DNA from: Erwinia sp. E602
GTDB lineage: Bacteria; Pseudomonadota; Gammaproteobacteria; Enterobacterales; Enterobacteriaceae
DNA length: 64,000 nucleotides
Direction: 5' to 3'
Assembly (NCBI RefSeq): GCF_018141005.1
Contig: NZ_CP046582.1
Coordinates: forward strand, 3,038,001 to 3,102,000
Shown here: one piece after another, positions 39,729 to 49,662 of the stretch
How the letters are laid out: every line of letters begins with the position of its first letter
How positions within the stretch are numbered: the stretch's first letter is position 1
Program-made: the position numbers and the translations under genes
Notes under the pieces: model-generated
What the model was told of the DNA's origin: nothing
Databases searched by the model: none
Seen by the model: only the letters and a program-made list of their open reading frames with translations

Positions 39729-41732
39729 ATGTATCGACATCGCCTTCCTGAAGAGAGTTTATTCATTTTTGAACAGATTATTGAGCAGAGCAGCCAGGCG
39801 ATTTTTATTGTCGATAACATTCTGGCGCTGACCTTTGCTAACCCGGCGGGTGAAGTGCTTTATCAGCAACTGCTGAGTAGCGGAAAGCTGCGCGATGCCC
39901 TGCTGGCGGACGATCCGCAATGCGATCTCTCTTCCCCACGACAGCCCTGCTATCTGCGCACCCGAGTGGTGAATCTGAACGCTCCCCCTCACGCCGGTGA
40001 TACCCTGCTGATCGCCAGCGACATCACCACCGAAGTGGTCGCACAGCAGGACGCGCGGCTCTCCCGCTGGCGTCTGGAGAAGACGCTGGAGCTGGCGGAA
40101 GAGGGCTTCTGGATGTGGGATATCACCAGCGGCATGATTTCACACAACAGCGACTGGAACCCGCTGTTTGGTTTTAGCGACGGCAAGCTGACTCACCATC
40201 AGGATGCGATGTTCGCCACGCTGCATCCTGACGATATTGCGTCGGTAAAACAGCATTTTTCCGCGCACCTCAGCGGGCAGACCTCGCAGTTTCACTGCGA
40301 GTACCGCGTGCTGACCGCCGCAGGCCAGCGCTGGGTGCAGAGCCACGGTAAGGCGGTGCGTCACGACGGCCAGGGGCAGGTGGTGGAGATGCTGGGTAAA
40401 GCCAAAGATATTACCGAAAAAAAACGCCGGGAAAGCGCGATGTTACAGCTGGCCTGGCAGGATCCGCTGACCCAGTTAGACAACCGCGCGCGCTTTTACG
40501 ATAAGGTCGAAGCCGCGCGGACGCACGCTAACAACGGCCAGTTTTCCGCCCTGCTCTACCTCGACCTCAACCGCTTTAAAGAGGTTAATGACAGCCTCGG
40601 CCACAGCGCCGGTGATGAACTGCTCAAGCTGACCGCCCAGCGCCTGCGTGCCACCCTGCGCAGCCATGACACCATCGCCCGGCTTGGCGGCGACGAGTTT
40701 GCCGTGCTGGTGACCAACCTTGGCGAAAGTCACGCACCCGCGCGTGAAAAGTTGATCCTGCTGGCCGACCGTCTTTTGCACAGCCTGGAGCAGGATGCGA
40801 CGATCGCCGAACGCCACGTCAACATCAGCAGCAGCATTGGCATCTACCTGTACCGTGACGACACCACGCCAATCGCGGAGATGATGCACAAAGCCGATAT
40901 GGCGCAGTACTACTCCAAGCGTAACCAGCGCAAGTGGATGTTCTGGTCGTCGCGCCTGCATGCTGAACAGCGCCAGCGGGACAGCATCGAGAGCGGCCTG
41001 CGCCGCGCGCTGAGCAACGACGAGTTATTCCTCGAGTACCAGCCGCAGTTTTCGCCGGCGGGGATCCCCCTCGGTCTGGAAGCGCTGCTGCGCTGGCGTA
41101 CGCCGGACGGTGAACTGGTGCCGCCCGCGACCTTTATCCCGGTAGCCGAAAACAGCGGGCTGATCCTCAATATCAGCGAGTGGGTGCTGGAGCAGACCTG
41201 TCGTCAGCTGAAGGCATGGCAGTCGCTGCGTGGCATGGACCAGGTACACGTCTCGGTCAATATCAGCCCTCGCCACCTGCGGCGCAGCGACTTTATCGCC
41301 CAGGCGGAACGCATCGTCAGCCGCAGCGGCATCGTGCCGCAGCGGCTGAGTTTTGAAATTCTGGAAACCGCGCTAACCGATATCGACGACGTGCAGCGCA
41401 AGCTGCTGGCGCTGCGCGATATGCAGCTCGGGATTGCGCTGGATAACTTCGGCAGCGGCATGGCCTCGCTGACCGGGCTGCGCCGTCTGGGGATCGATGA
41501 GGTGAAGATTGACCGCTCGCTGGTGATGGAGATGAACAGCAACGCCCAGCAGCTGCAAACCATCCGGGCGATTATCGCCATGTGTCAGGCGCTGGATATT
41601 AATATTGTTGCCGAAGGCGTAGAGAACCGGGCGCAGTTTGACACCCTGTGCCAGCTTGGCTGCCACCGTTTTCAGGGCTGGCTGTTTTCACGATCGCTGC
41701 CGGTGGATCAGGTGCAGAGTTTGTTTATGTGA
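39729..41732 (+). CDS. PAS-GGDEF-EAL cyclic-di-GMP protein
   Basis: 667-residue soluble signalling protein: a degenerate N-terminal PAS-like region (about 10-105), a second PAS/PAC (about 110-232), GGDEF (about 235-400) and EAL (about 415-660). The diguanylate cyclase motif RLGGDEFAVL is intact. In the EAL domain EALLRW, NISPRHL, KIDRSLV and VAEGVE are present, but the metal motif normally DDFGTGYSSL is DNFGSGMASL, with Asn for the second Asp. The protein may be mainly a cyclase, or the EAL domain may be a GTP- or ligand-regulated weak phosphodiesterase. No membrane helices. No partner gene is adjacent. Confidence 0.9.
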   Translation: MYRHRLPEESLFIFEQIIEQSSQAIFIVDNILALTFANPAGEVLYQQLLSSGKLRDALLADDPQCDLSSPRQPCYLRTRVVNLNAPPHAGDTLLIASDITTEVVAQQDARLSRWRLEKTLELAEEGFWMWDITSGMISHNSDWNPLFGFSDGKLTHHQDAMFATLHPDDIASVKQHFSAHLSGQTSQFHCEYRVLTAAGQRWVQSHGKAVRHDGQGQVVEMLGKAKDITEKKRRESAMLQLAWQDPLTQLDNRARFYDKVEAARTHANNGQFSALLYLDLNRFKEVNDSLGHSAGDELLKLTAQRLRATLRSHDTIARLGGDEFAVLVTNLGESHAPAREKLILLADRLLHSLEQDATIAERHVNISSSIGIYLYRDDTTPIAEMMHKADMAQYYSKRNQRKWMFWSSRLHAEQRQRDSIESGLRRALSNDELFLEYQPQFSPAGIPLGLEALLRWRTPDGELVPPATFIPVAENSGLILNISEWVLEQTCRQLKAWQSLRGMDQVHVSVNISPRHLRRSDFIAQAERIVSRSGIVPQRLSFEILETALTDIDDVQRKLLALRDMQLGIALDNFGSGMASLTGLRRLGIDEVKIDRSLVMEMNSNAQQLQTIRAIIAMCQALDINIVAEGVENRAQFDTLCQLGCHRFQGWLFSRSLPVDQVQSLFM

Positions 41733-41939
41733 GCGTTACCCGTGACGCAAACGGCGATCGCGCCAGCCAGAGCGCCAGGCAGATACTGAGGAAGATCGCT
41801 GAGCCGGGTAAGGGTAACAGGCTGTGCCGGGTAACGGTTTACACCGCCCGGTGAGCTGAGGAAATGGAAGCGGACGCGCCCTGGTCCTCCCTGGCACCAC
41901 GGGGCACCAGGGAGAAAGTAGCGGCAGCAACCCTGCCCG

Positions 41940-44150
41940 TCAGAAATCGTAAGACATCGACAGTTTCAGCTGACGAGGCGCACCCTGATAGATGTAGGTG
42001 CCGTAAGTTTCCACACCTGACCAGTAGCGCTTGTTGGTGACGTTATCCACGCCAAGACGCCAGACCAGATCGTTCTCCTGTACCTTCATACGGTAACGCG
42101 CACCGAGATCCAGCGTGGTGTACGCATCCAGTTTCTTGCTGTTGGCCGGGTCTGCGTACTGCGAACCTGAGTGGGTCAGACGCGCGGTGGCGGTCAGCCC
42201 CTCGACCGGCTTGATATCATACTCCGCGCCCAGCACGCTGGTGAAGCCGGCCACGCCAACGGCTTTTTTGCCGTCATTGGTACCGTTCTGCGTTTTGGTC
42301 ATGGTTGCATCCAGCCAGGTGGCGCTGCCGTTCAGGCGCAGGCCGAGCACCGGCTCGCCGAAAACGTTCAGTTCAACGCCGCGGTTGCGTTGTTCGCCGT
42401 TGAGGGAGAAATAAGAGGTGGTCGGATCGGTCAGCCCCTTCGGCTTTTTGATCTCAAACAGCGCCAGCGATCCGCCTACCCGGCCGGTATCCACCTTTAC
42501 GCCAACTTCATTCTGCTTCGCCAGTGAGATGCCGGAAACCGTCCCCGAGTTTGAGGCCGTGGACGGTGCAGACTCCCCCGGGGCCAGCGATTCAATATGG
42601 TTAGCGTAGAGTGAGACCGCTTCCCACGGCTTAACCACGATACCGTACGCCGGCGTCCAGCGGGTTTGCGTAAAGCGTTCGTTCACTTTTTCCGCCGCGG
42701 TGCCGTAGGCATAGTTGCGTACCACTACCTTCTGATGACGGGCTCCAACGGTTAACAGTACCTTGTCATCCAGCATGCCCAACGTGTCGGACAGCAGGAT
42801 CCCCTGGCTGCGCACGCGGCTGGTCGGGCGCGGATCGTCGAGATCGCCGCCAAAGTAGTTCATAACCGGTTCGGCCACGCTGCCCGGATTATAGATATTG
42901 GTGGCGTTGCCGCCGCTAAGATCCATACCGTAGGCCGTTTTTTCACGTTTTGTGGTGGCGGAGTAACCCAGATTGATGCTGTGATTCACCGGGCCGGTGG
43001 CTAACTGTCCACGCAGGCCAAACTGACCGCTGAATGCGTCGATCTCTTTATTGGTATCCATACGACTGATTTTTGCATCACCGCTGGCGTTGCTCAGCTT
43101 CGGCGTACCGTAAGCGCCGTACTCGTGTGAATGCTGACCACCTACCGCACCGTACAGGGTCCACTCCTGCGCCACGTCATACTCGGCGCGCGCCATACCA
43201 AACTCGCTCTCCAGGTTACTGTAAACCCAGTTCTGGCTGTAGTTGCTGGTGGCTTTCGGCACTTCCGGGATAAAATCAACGCCGCTGACGTTCACCCCAA
43301 GACGGCCGCCGTGATAGGCCTGCTTCTGGTAGCCCATATCCAGCGAGGTACGCAGCTTATCTCCACGGTAGTCCAGCCCCAGCGAAGCCAGCGTGGTGCG
43401 GCGCTTCTCATTATCAATCGCTGAATCGCCCTCACGGTCCAGCAGGTTAACGCGTACGCCCCACTGGTTGTCGTCGCCAAAGCGGCGGCCGGCGTCCAGG
43501 CTGCCGCCGATCTGATTTTTGCTGGTGTAATCAACGCCAACGCGGGTCAACGGCACCTCTTCAGCGTGCTTTGGCTCCAGGTTGATCATGCCGCCTACGC
43601 CGGAAGCGGCGCCGCCGTTCATCAGCGCGTTAGCGCCTTTAAACACCTCCACCCGTTCAACCATCTGGGTGGACACCACCTGACGCGGCATCACGCCCGA
43701 GAGGCCACCAAAGGTCATATCGTCGCCCGCCAGGTCGAAACCGCGGATGCGGTAGGTCTCGGCGAAGTTGCCGTAACCCTGCACGTTCTGGATCGAGGCA
43801 TCGTTCGCTACCACATCCTTAATCGATTTCGCCTGCTGATCCTGAATCAGCTTCGCGGTGTAGCTGACCACGTTAAACGGCACGTTGCGCGCATCCTGCT
43901 CACCCAGCATGCCCATACGGCCACCGTTAGCGACCTGCCCGTCCAGATAGGCCGGTACCAGCCGATCGCCGCCCGGCGTAAACTGCGCCGCGGGGGTGGC
44001 CACTACGGTCAGCGTCTGCTCAGGGCCTTTATCGTCGCTGGCGGAGGTTGTCAGTCCGCCAGCGGCAGCAGCCGGAAGCGTCGCTGCGCTGATGGTCAGC
44101 GCCAGCAGGCTCAGTTTGAACCGGGCGGAGGTGGGGAGAGATGCGTGCAT
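41940..44150 (-). CDS. TonB-dependent siderophore receptor (FhuA/FoxA-like)
   Basis: Outer-membrane ferric-siderophore receptor. The start is the ATG giving MHASLPTSARFKL with AGGA upstream; the signal peptide runs to about residue 30 (LPAAAAGG). It carries a TonB box (EQTLTVVATPA), a plug domain (about 70-200, with IRGFDLAGDDMTFGG) and a beta barrel ending in aromatic YDF (736 residues). An upstream extension to 44336 crosses the Fur box and is rejected. Its neighbours fhuB and fhuD point to a hydroxamate-type ligand. About 145 bases and its own Fur box separate it from fhuB. Confidence 0.92.
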   Translation of the reverse strand: MHASLPTSARFKLSLLALTISAATLPAAAAGGLTTSASDDKGPEQTLTVVATPAAQFTPGGDRLVPAYLDGQVANGGRMGMLGEQDARNVPFNVVSYTAKLIQDQQAKSIKDVVANDASIQNVQGYGNFAETYRIRGFDLAGDDMTFGGLSGVMPRQVVSTQMVERVEVFKGANALMNGGAASGVGGMINLEPKHAEEVPLTRVGVDYTSKNQIGGSLDAGRRFGDDNQWGVRVNLLDREGDSAIDNEKRRTTLASLGLDYRGDKLRTSLDMGYQKQAYHGGRLGVNVSGVDFIPEVPKATSNYSQNWVYSNLESEFGMARAEYDVAQEWTLYGAVGGQHSHEYGAYGTPKLSNASGDAKISRMDTNKEIDAFSGQFGLRGQLATGPVNHSINLGYSATTKREKTAYGMDLSGGNATNIYNPGSVAEPVMNYFGGDLDDPRPTSRVRSQGILLSDTLGMLDDKVLLTVGARHQKVVVRNYAYGTAAEKVNERFTQTRWTPAYGIVVKPWEAVSLYANHIESLAPGESAPSTASNSGTVSGISLAKQNEVGVKVDTGRVGGSLALFEIKKPKGLTDPTTSYFSLNGEQRNRGVELNVFGEPVLGLRLNGSATWLDATMTKTQNGTNDGKKAVGVAGFTSVLGAEYDIKPVEGLTATARLTHSGSQYADPANSKKLDAYTTLDLGARYRMKVQENDLVWRLGVDNVTNKRYWSGVETYGTYIYQGAPRQLKLSMSYDF

Positions 44151-44172
44151 GGGCCATCCTGCTTGTTCTGGA

Positions 44173-44191
44173 ATGATAATGCTTATTATTG
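44173..44191 (-). promoter_or_regulatory. Fur box before the siderophore receptor
   Basis: AATGATAATGCTTATTATT resembles the 19-bp Fur consensus GATAATGATAATCATTATC, 23 bases upstream of the receptor start. A second, weaker half-site pair (GATTATCCGAATCATTC) follows at 44200-44216, so Fur may bind an extended region. Confidence 0.78.
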
Positions 44192-44295
44192 GGATTGCGA
44201 TTATCCGAATCATTCCTGAAAATGCAAGCTGAAATACGCGCCACGAATTAAGTGACGGGCCGCCCGTCACGCGGACTGCGGCAGCCACTGAGCAA

Positions 44296-46239
44296 TTATC
44301 GCTGCCGTAACAACCAGATAAAGCAGGGGGCACCAATAAAGGTTGCCAGTAATCCGGCCGGAATCTGATAGGGGAAAATCACCACCCTGCCCAGCCAGTC
44401 GGCCAGCAGCATGATGGCGCTGCCGAGCAGGATCGCCACGCACAGCTGCGACAGCGCCCGGTGATAGCCCAGCAGGCGTGCCAGATGCGGGGCCATCAGA
44501 CCGACAAAGCTCAGTGGACCAATCATCAGCGTGGCGGCGGCGATCAGCGCGGCGGCCAGCAACAGGATCAGCAGCCGTGACTTCAGCAGCGGCACGCCGG
44601 TACTTAACGCGGTGTCAGCGCCGAGCGGCAGAATGGTCAGCCAGCGCCGCAGCAGCGGGATCGCCGCCAGCAGCACCAGCGCCAGCCCGGCCACCGACAG
44701 CGCCTGGCCGCCGGTGACCCGGTATGTCGAACCGGCCAGCCAGCTGAGTACTTCGCCGCTGCGCGGGTCACCGCTGGCCAGAAACAGCGTCAGCAGCGTA
44801 CCGTACACCGTACTGAGGGCGATGCCCACCAGCAGCAGGCGGGTGGCAGAGAGCCCGCCGCGGCTGGCAAGCACCACCATCAGCGCGAGGGTCAGCCCCG
44901 CCCCGCTCGCGCCGGCGGGCAGCAGCCAGACGCTGATATCCCCCGGCACCAGAAACATCAGCAGTACGATGGCGCAGGCGGCGCCGGAGCTGACGCCGAG
45001 CACCTCCGGGCTGGCCATCGGATTACCGGTCATCCGCTGCACCAGCATACCGGCGGCGGCCAGCATCGCCCCGGCTACCGCTGCCGCCAGCACCCGCGGC
45101 CAGCGCCACTGCAGCAGTGACGGGTCGGGCATCAGCCAGCGGCCGCCGTCGCCGCTGAACAGAGCCAGCAGCACCAGCAGCAGCAAACCTGCGGCCAGCA
45201 GCAGCAGGCCGCGCGCGTTCAGATGCCGCTCGCGGCGCACGGCGAGCGTGGCGTCCGCCTGCGCCACCCGCGCATGACGCAGCCGCGGCAGCAACCACAG
45301 CATCAGCGGCGCGCCGAGCAGGGCGGTCACCGCACCGGTAGGCAGCTCGCGCCACAGTCGGGTCAGCAGTATCACCGCCTGATCGCTGAGCAGCAGCAGC
45401 AGCGCCCCGAGCAGAGCGGCGCCGATCAACCGCGAAGCCAGCCGGCGCACGCCCAGCAGCCGGGTGAGGATCGGCGCAAACAGCCCGATAAACCCGATCA
45501 CTCCGACGCTGGCCACGGTCATCGCGCTGAGCGCCACCGCCAGCAGCAGCCCGGTAACGCGCACCAGCGCCAGCCGCATCCCCAGGTTACGCACCACGCC
45601 ATCGTCCAGGCCCAGCAGCGCCAGCGGACGGATCATCAGCGCAATCAGCCCCCCTGCCAGCAGCATGCGCGGCCAGAGAAACTGTACCGCGCTCCAGTCA
45701 TACTGATTAAGCATGCCGCTGCTCCAGATAAACAGATTCTGCAGCCGATCGTGGTTAAACAGCGCCAGCAGGCTTTTGACCGCGCCGCCGTACAGGCCAA
45801 AAACCAGCCCGGCAAGGATTAGCGTCACCGGCGACAGCTGCCGCCCCCAGGCGATGCTCAGCACCAGCCCGCCGGCCAGCAGGCCACCGGCCAGCGCGCC
45901 CAGCTGCTGGCCGCCCTCTCCCCAGCCGGCAGCGTACAGCGTCATCAGCGTCAGGCCCAGCTGCGCACCGGCGGCCACGCCGAGGGTCGAGGGCTCCGCC
46001 AGCGGATTACGCAGAATTTGCTGGAACAGCGTGCCGGCTACGCCCAGCCCGGCACCGACCAGCAGCGCCAGCACGGTCCGCGGCAGCAGGCTGAAGTGAA
46101 ACAGCATCTGCCGCACGTCATGTTCGTCCGGCGCGGTCAGCGCCTGCCACCACAGCAGGTGATCCAGCTGCTGCTGGCCGTTGATGAACAGCAGGATGAG
46201 CGCCAGTGCCGGCAGCAACAGCAGCAGTGAACGGCTCAT
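44296..46239 (-). CDS. fhuB: Ferric-hydroxamate permease FhuB (fused double FecCD)
   Basis: Inner-membrane permease of ferric-siderophore ABC uptake. 647 residues made of two fused FecCD halves (about 1-325 and 340-647), which is specific to FhuB; other siderophore permeases are split in two genes. Repeated segments FQQILRNPLAEPSTLGVAAGA and VQRMTGNPMASPEVLGVSSG mark the halves. The start overlaps the fhuD stop by 4 bases (ATGA). No fhuC ATPase gene is present in the cluster, so it must borrow one. Confidence 0.9.
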   Translation of the reverse strand: MSRSLLLLLPALALILLFINGQQQLDHLLWWQALTAPDEHDVRQMLFHFSLLPRTVLALLVGAGLGVAGTLFQQILRNPLAEPSTLGVAAGAQLGLTLMTLYAAGWGEGGQQLGALAGGLLAGGLVLSIAWGRQLSPVTLILAGLVFGLYGGAVKSLLALFNHDRLQNLFIWSSGMLNQYDWSAVQFLWPRMLLAGGLIALMIRPLALLGLDDGVVRNLGMRLALVRVTGLLLAVALSAMTVASVGVIGFIGLFAPILTRLLGVRRLASRLIGAALLGALLLLLSDQAVILLTRLWRELPTGAVTALLGAPLMLWLLPRLRHARVAQADATLAVRRERHLNARGLLLLAAGLLLLVLLALFSGDGGRWLMPDPSLLQWRWPRVLAAAVAGAMLAAAGMLVQRMTGNPMASPEVLGVSSGAACAIVLLMFLVPGDISVWLLPAGASGAGLTLALMVVLASRGGLSATRLLLVGIALSTVYGTLLTLFLASGDPRSGEVLSWLAGSTYRVTGGQALSVAGLALVLLAAIPLLRRWLTILPLGADTALSTGVPLLKSRLLILLLAAALIAAATLMIGPLSFVGLMAPHLARLLGYHRALSQLCVAILLGSAIMLLADWLGRVVIFPYQIPAGLLATFIGAPCFIWLLRQR

Positions 46240-47141
46240 GCTGCCTCCTCCAGCGTCAGCGTCAGCAGCTGACTGAAACGCAGCGCAGAGTAGTTAGCGC
46301 CAAAAAACCACACCGCCGGCAGCAGGTGCAGTTTGTTCTCACGCACGAATGGGATACTGCGCCACAGCTGCGCCCGGGCGATCTCGCGCATCGGATCGTC
46401 GTCGCCGTGCAGGAAACAGAGCGCTCTCACCCCTTCGACCTGTGCCAGCCGCTCGATACCGATAATGGCGCTGCCCCAGGCGTTGGTTTCCCCCTGCCAG
46501 GCGCTGACCAGCCCCAGCCGCGCCAGCACATCGGCAAACAGGCTGCCGCGCCCAAACACCATCACCCGGCGGCTGTCGAGAAAGCTGAACAGCAGCAGGG
46601 GTTCCTCACGAAAGCGGTGCAGACGCTGCGCGGCTTCAGCGAACCGGTGCGACATGCCGTCGAGCCAGGTTTCGGCGGCCGCTTCACGTCCCAGCAGCCC
46701 GCCCAGTGCACGCAGATCCTGTTCGGTCGTGGCTAACGGCCCGTGCGGCGCGCGGCTGAACTGGCTGACCCACTGTGGGGCCAGCGGCGCAATGCGCGCG
46801 GCGTTGGGGCCGAAGCCGCTGGAGAGCAGGATCAGCGATGGCTTGAGTCGCTGCAACAGTTCAAGACTGGGCTCACTGCGCAGGCCGACATCCTGCACCG
46901 TCGCAGCAAGTTCAGGCTCCACCACCCAGCGGCGATAGTTGGGCAGATCGGCTACCGCCAGCGGCATGACCCCCAGCGCCAGCAGCAGCTCCACCGGCCG
47001 CCACTCCAGCGCCACAATACGGCCAGCAGCGATCGGGGTGGCGAGCAGTGAACGGCAGTTCAGCAGCGGTGTACAGGCCAGCAGCTTCAGCAGGCGACGG
47101 CGGGAGGGGCAGGCAACGGCGTTGTTCATCCAATCAATCAC
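46236..47141 (-). CDS. fhuD: Ferric-hydroxamate periplasmic binding protein FhuD
   Basis: Substrate-binding protein that carries ferric hydroxamates to FhuB. The N-terminus has a twin-arginine-type signal (SRRRLLKLLACTPLL), like E. coli FhuD. Conserved features include VALEWRPVELLLALGVMPLAVAD and the C-terminal WRSIPFVRENKLHLLP. The start may be the GTG at 47141, which overlaps the upstream outer-membrane-factor stop as GTGA, or the ATG four codons later; 301 or 297 residues (E. coli 296). Coupling to a drug-type efflux operon upstream is unusual. Confidence 0.88.
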   Translation of the reverse strand: MIDWMNNAVACPSRRRLLKLLACTPLLNCRSLLATPIAAGRIVALEWRPVELLLALGVMPLAVADLPNYRRWVVEPELAATVQDVGLRSEPSLELLQRLKPSLILLSSGFGPNAARIAPLAPQWVSQFSRAPHGPLATTEQDLRALGGLLGREAAAETWLDGMSHRFAEAAQRLHRFREEPLLLFSFLDSRRVMVFGRGSLFADVLARLGLVSAWQGETNAWGSAIIGIERLAQVEGVRALCFLHGDDDPMREIARAQLWRSIPFVRENKLHLLPAVWFFGANYSALRFSQLLTLTLEEAA

Positions 47142-48514
47142 GGCTGCCAGCCACCGCCCAGCGCGCGGTAGAGATCGACCTGCGCCAGCAGCAGGTTGTT
47201 CTTCGCCTGCACCACGCTGAGCTGGGTGGTAAACAGGGTGCGCTGCGCGTCCAGCTGATCGAGGTAGGAGGCGTAACCATTCTGGTAACGGTTAGTGGCG
47301 ATGCGTAACGCCTCGCTGACCACCTGCTGCTGACTCTGCAGCTCCTGCAGCTGTTCGCCGTAGCGCTGGATGGCGTCCAGGTCGTCATTGACCTCGCTGA
47401 ACGCGCTGCGCACCACCTTCTCATAGTTGTACAGCGCCTGGTTGCGACCGGCCATCGAGACATCGACCTGCGCGGTTAGCGCCTCGCGGTTCAGTAACGG
47501 GGCCAGCACGCTGCCGCCGATGCTCCACAGGCGGAACGGATTATCCACCAGCTGGTGCAGTACGGAATTCTGCAGCGTGCCGCTGGCGGTCAGGTTCAGC
47601 GACGGCAGCAGGCTGGCGCGCGATGACTGCAGCGTGGCGTCGGCCGCCAGCAGCTGGCGCTCCGCCTGCACAATATCCGGCCGCCGCTGCAGCAGCTGCG
47701 ACGGCATTACCGCCGGCAGCGTCTGCGGCTTCAGCCGGTCGAAGCGCGGGCTGCGGGCGATCTCACGCGGGTTCATGCCCACCAGGATGCTTAACGCATT
47801 CTCCTGCTGGGCAATCTGATGACGCAGCAGCGGGATCTGCGCTTTCGCGGTCTGATACTCGGACTGCGACTGCACCCACTCCAGCTTTGAGGTGTACCCG
47901 CTGGCAAACTGACGCTGTGCCAGCTGCAGCGAGTTCTCGCGTGTAACCAGCGTCGCCTGCGTCACCCGCAGCTGCTCGTCCAGCGACACCAGCGTCATAT
48001 AGCCGGAGGCCACCGAACTGGCGATGGTCAGCTCGGCCGCCGCGGCCGCGGCCTGCATGGCGGCCAGCGTGGCGCCGGCGGCATCAATGCTGCTGCTGCG
48101 CGCGCCCCACAGGTCGACGTTATAGTTAGCCTGCAGCAGCCCCTGAAATACCGTGGACTGCACCGGCTGCCCGGTGGCCGCCGAAAGCGTACGCGCCCGG
48201 GTGGCCGCCACTCCCGCATCGAGGGTCGGGAAGTTGTCGCCCTCCGCCCCGCGCAGCCGGGCGCGGTACTCGTCCACCCGCGAGCGGGCGGTGAGAATAT
48301 CCGGGTTATTGCGCAGCGCCTGCGCCACCAGCCGGTTCATATCCGCATCGCCAAACGCCTGCCACCAGCTGACCTCCGGCGCGGCGGCCGGCCCCGCCTG
48401 GTTGCGCCACTGCTCTGGGATGATCAGCGACGACGGAGCCCGATCCACGTGGGTAGCACAACCGCTCAGCAACGCGCTCAGCAGCAGCGCCGCGCCGGTC
48501 TGACGGCGGATCAT
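47138..48514 (-). CDS. RND/MFS-type outer-membrane factor lipoprotein (NodT family)
   Basis: TolC-like outer-membrane channel subunit of a tripartite efflux pump. Signal peptide with lipobox LSGC (lipidated C19), then the two OEP repeats: VSWWQAFGDADMNRLVAQAL and the later RRPDIVQAERQLLAADATL are typical of the NodT family. 458 residues. It overlaps the adaptor gene upstream and fhuD downstream by 4 bases each. It provides the exit duct for the MFS pump encoded two genes upstream. Confidence 0.92.
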   Translation of the reverse strand: MIRRQTGAALLLSALLSGCATHVDRAPSSLIIPEQWRNQAGPAAAPEVSWWQAFGDADMNRLVAQALRNNPDILTARSRVDEYRARLRGAEGDNFPTLDAGVAATRARTLSAATGQPVQSTVFQGLLQANYNVDLWGARSSSIDAAGATLAAMQAAAAAAELTIASSVASGYMTLVSLDEQLRVTQATLVTRENSLQLAQRQFASGYTSKLEWVQSQSEYQTAKAQIPLLRHQIAQQENALSILVGMNPREIARSPRFDRLKPQTLPAVMPSQLLQRRPDIVQAERQLLAADATLQSSRASLLPSLNLTASGTLQNSVLHQLVDNPFRLWSIGGSVLAPLLNREALTAQVDVSMAGRNQALYNYEKVVRSAFSEVNDDLDAIQRYGEQLQELQSQQQVVSEALRIATNRYQNGYASYLDQLDAQRTLFTTQLSVVQAKNNLLLAQVDLYRALGGGWQP

Positions 48515-49662
48515 GGCTGACTCCCGGCCGCGCCGGCTGACGCGCCCGGGGCCGCGCTGCGGTCCGACACACTCCCCTGCTGCGTTTCATCCGGCTCTGC
48601 TCCGGTATCAATACTCACCTCCACCGACATGCCGGGGCGCAGCCGTTCCGTATTACCGCCGGTAATGCGGATACGGACCGGGATACGCTGGGCGATTTTG
48701 ACGAAGTTACCGGTGGCGTTGTCCGGCGAAATCGCGCTGAACTCCGACCCGGCCGCCGGCGAGATAAACTCCACCTCGCCGCTGAAACGCTCGCCGTTCA
48801 GCCCGTCCACGCGGAAAGTTGCCGGCAGGCCTGGGCGGATGCGCGCCATCTGCGTCTCTTTCAGATTGGCGATCACCCATTTTTGTTCAGGCACCACCGA
48901 GGTCAGGCGGGTACCGGCGCTGACGTAGGCCCCCAGCCGTACCGACATCTGCCCCAGCTGCCCGGACGCCGGTGCGACGATCTGCGTGTTGGCCAGATCG
49001 ATTTTTGCCAGCTCCAGCGCCGCCTGGGCGCTGGTGACGTCGGCCGCCAGCGAGGCGCGGTTCACGATAGCGGTTTGCAGATCCTGCTTTGACACGTCCA
49101 GCGTCGCCTGGGCCTGCTGCACGTCCGCACGGGTCTGCGCGTTGCTGGCGCGGGCCGCGTCGCGTTCACGCACCGACAGCGAACCGTCGGCGGCAAGGCT
49201 CTCCACCCGCTTCAGATCCAGCCCCCCCTTCAGCGCCTGGGCGCGGGCATTCTGCAGCGCGGCCTCGTTGCGGGCGATCACCGCCTGCGCGCTGCGCTGC
49301 TGCTGCTGGTTATTCGCCAGCGCCGCCACCTTCATCTCCAGCGCCGCCTGCGCCTGGTGGACCTTCTGCCGGTAGATGCGGTCATCAATGGTCATCAACA
49401 GCTGCCCCTGCTGCACCGGCTGCAGATCCACCACCCTGACCGCGGTGATATAGCCGCTGACCTGCGGGCTGATAAAGGTCACCTGCCCGCGCACGTAGGC
49501 GTTTTCGGTCGACTGCATCTGGCTGGTAAACGGCGGCAGCTTCCAGGCGTAGAGGATCACCAGCACCCCGACCAGCGCAATGCCGGCACCGAGGGTAATT
49601 GATAAGATCCGCAGCTTGTTATTTCTCTGGCGTTCAGCAAACTGCTGTTCCTGTTGGCTCAT
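48511..49662 (-). CDS. HlyD/EmrA-type membrane fusion protein
   Basis: Periplasmic adaptor of an EmrAB-type pump. One N-terminal membrane anchor (about 18-40), biotinyl-lipoyl halves around VTFISPQVSGYITAVRVVDL and VAPASGQLGQMSVRLGAYV, and a long helical hairpin between. 383 residues (E. coli EmrA 390). The C-terminal tail after about residue 355 is low-complexity and rich in Ala, Gly and Ser. It overlaps the MFS gene and the outer-membrane-factor gene by 4 bases each. Confidence 0.92.
   Translation of the reverse strand: MSQQEQQFAERQRNNKLRILSITLGAGIALVGVLVILYAWKLPPFTSQMQSTENAYVRGQVTFISPQVSGYITAVRVVDLQPVQQGQLLMTIDDRIYRQKVHQAQAALEMKVAALANNQQQQRSAQAVIARNEAALQNARAQALKGGLDLKRVESLAADGSLSVRERDAARASNAQTRADVQQAQATLDVSKQDLQTAIVNRASLAADVTSAQAALELAKIDLANTQIVAPASGQLGQMSVRLGAYVSAGTRLTSVVPEQKWVIANLKETQMARIRPGLPATFRVDGLNGERFSGEVEFISPAAGSEFSAISPDNATGNFVKIAQRIPVRIRITGGNTERLRPGMSVEVSIDTGAEPDETQQGSVSDRSAAPGASAGAAGSQP

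Noticed and set aside
44151..44336. 62-codon extension of the TonB receptor
   Set aside because: It contains the Fur box and precedes a proper signal peptide.
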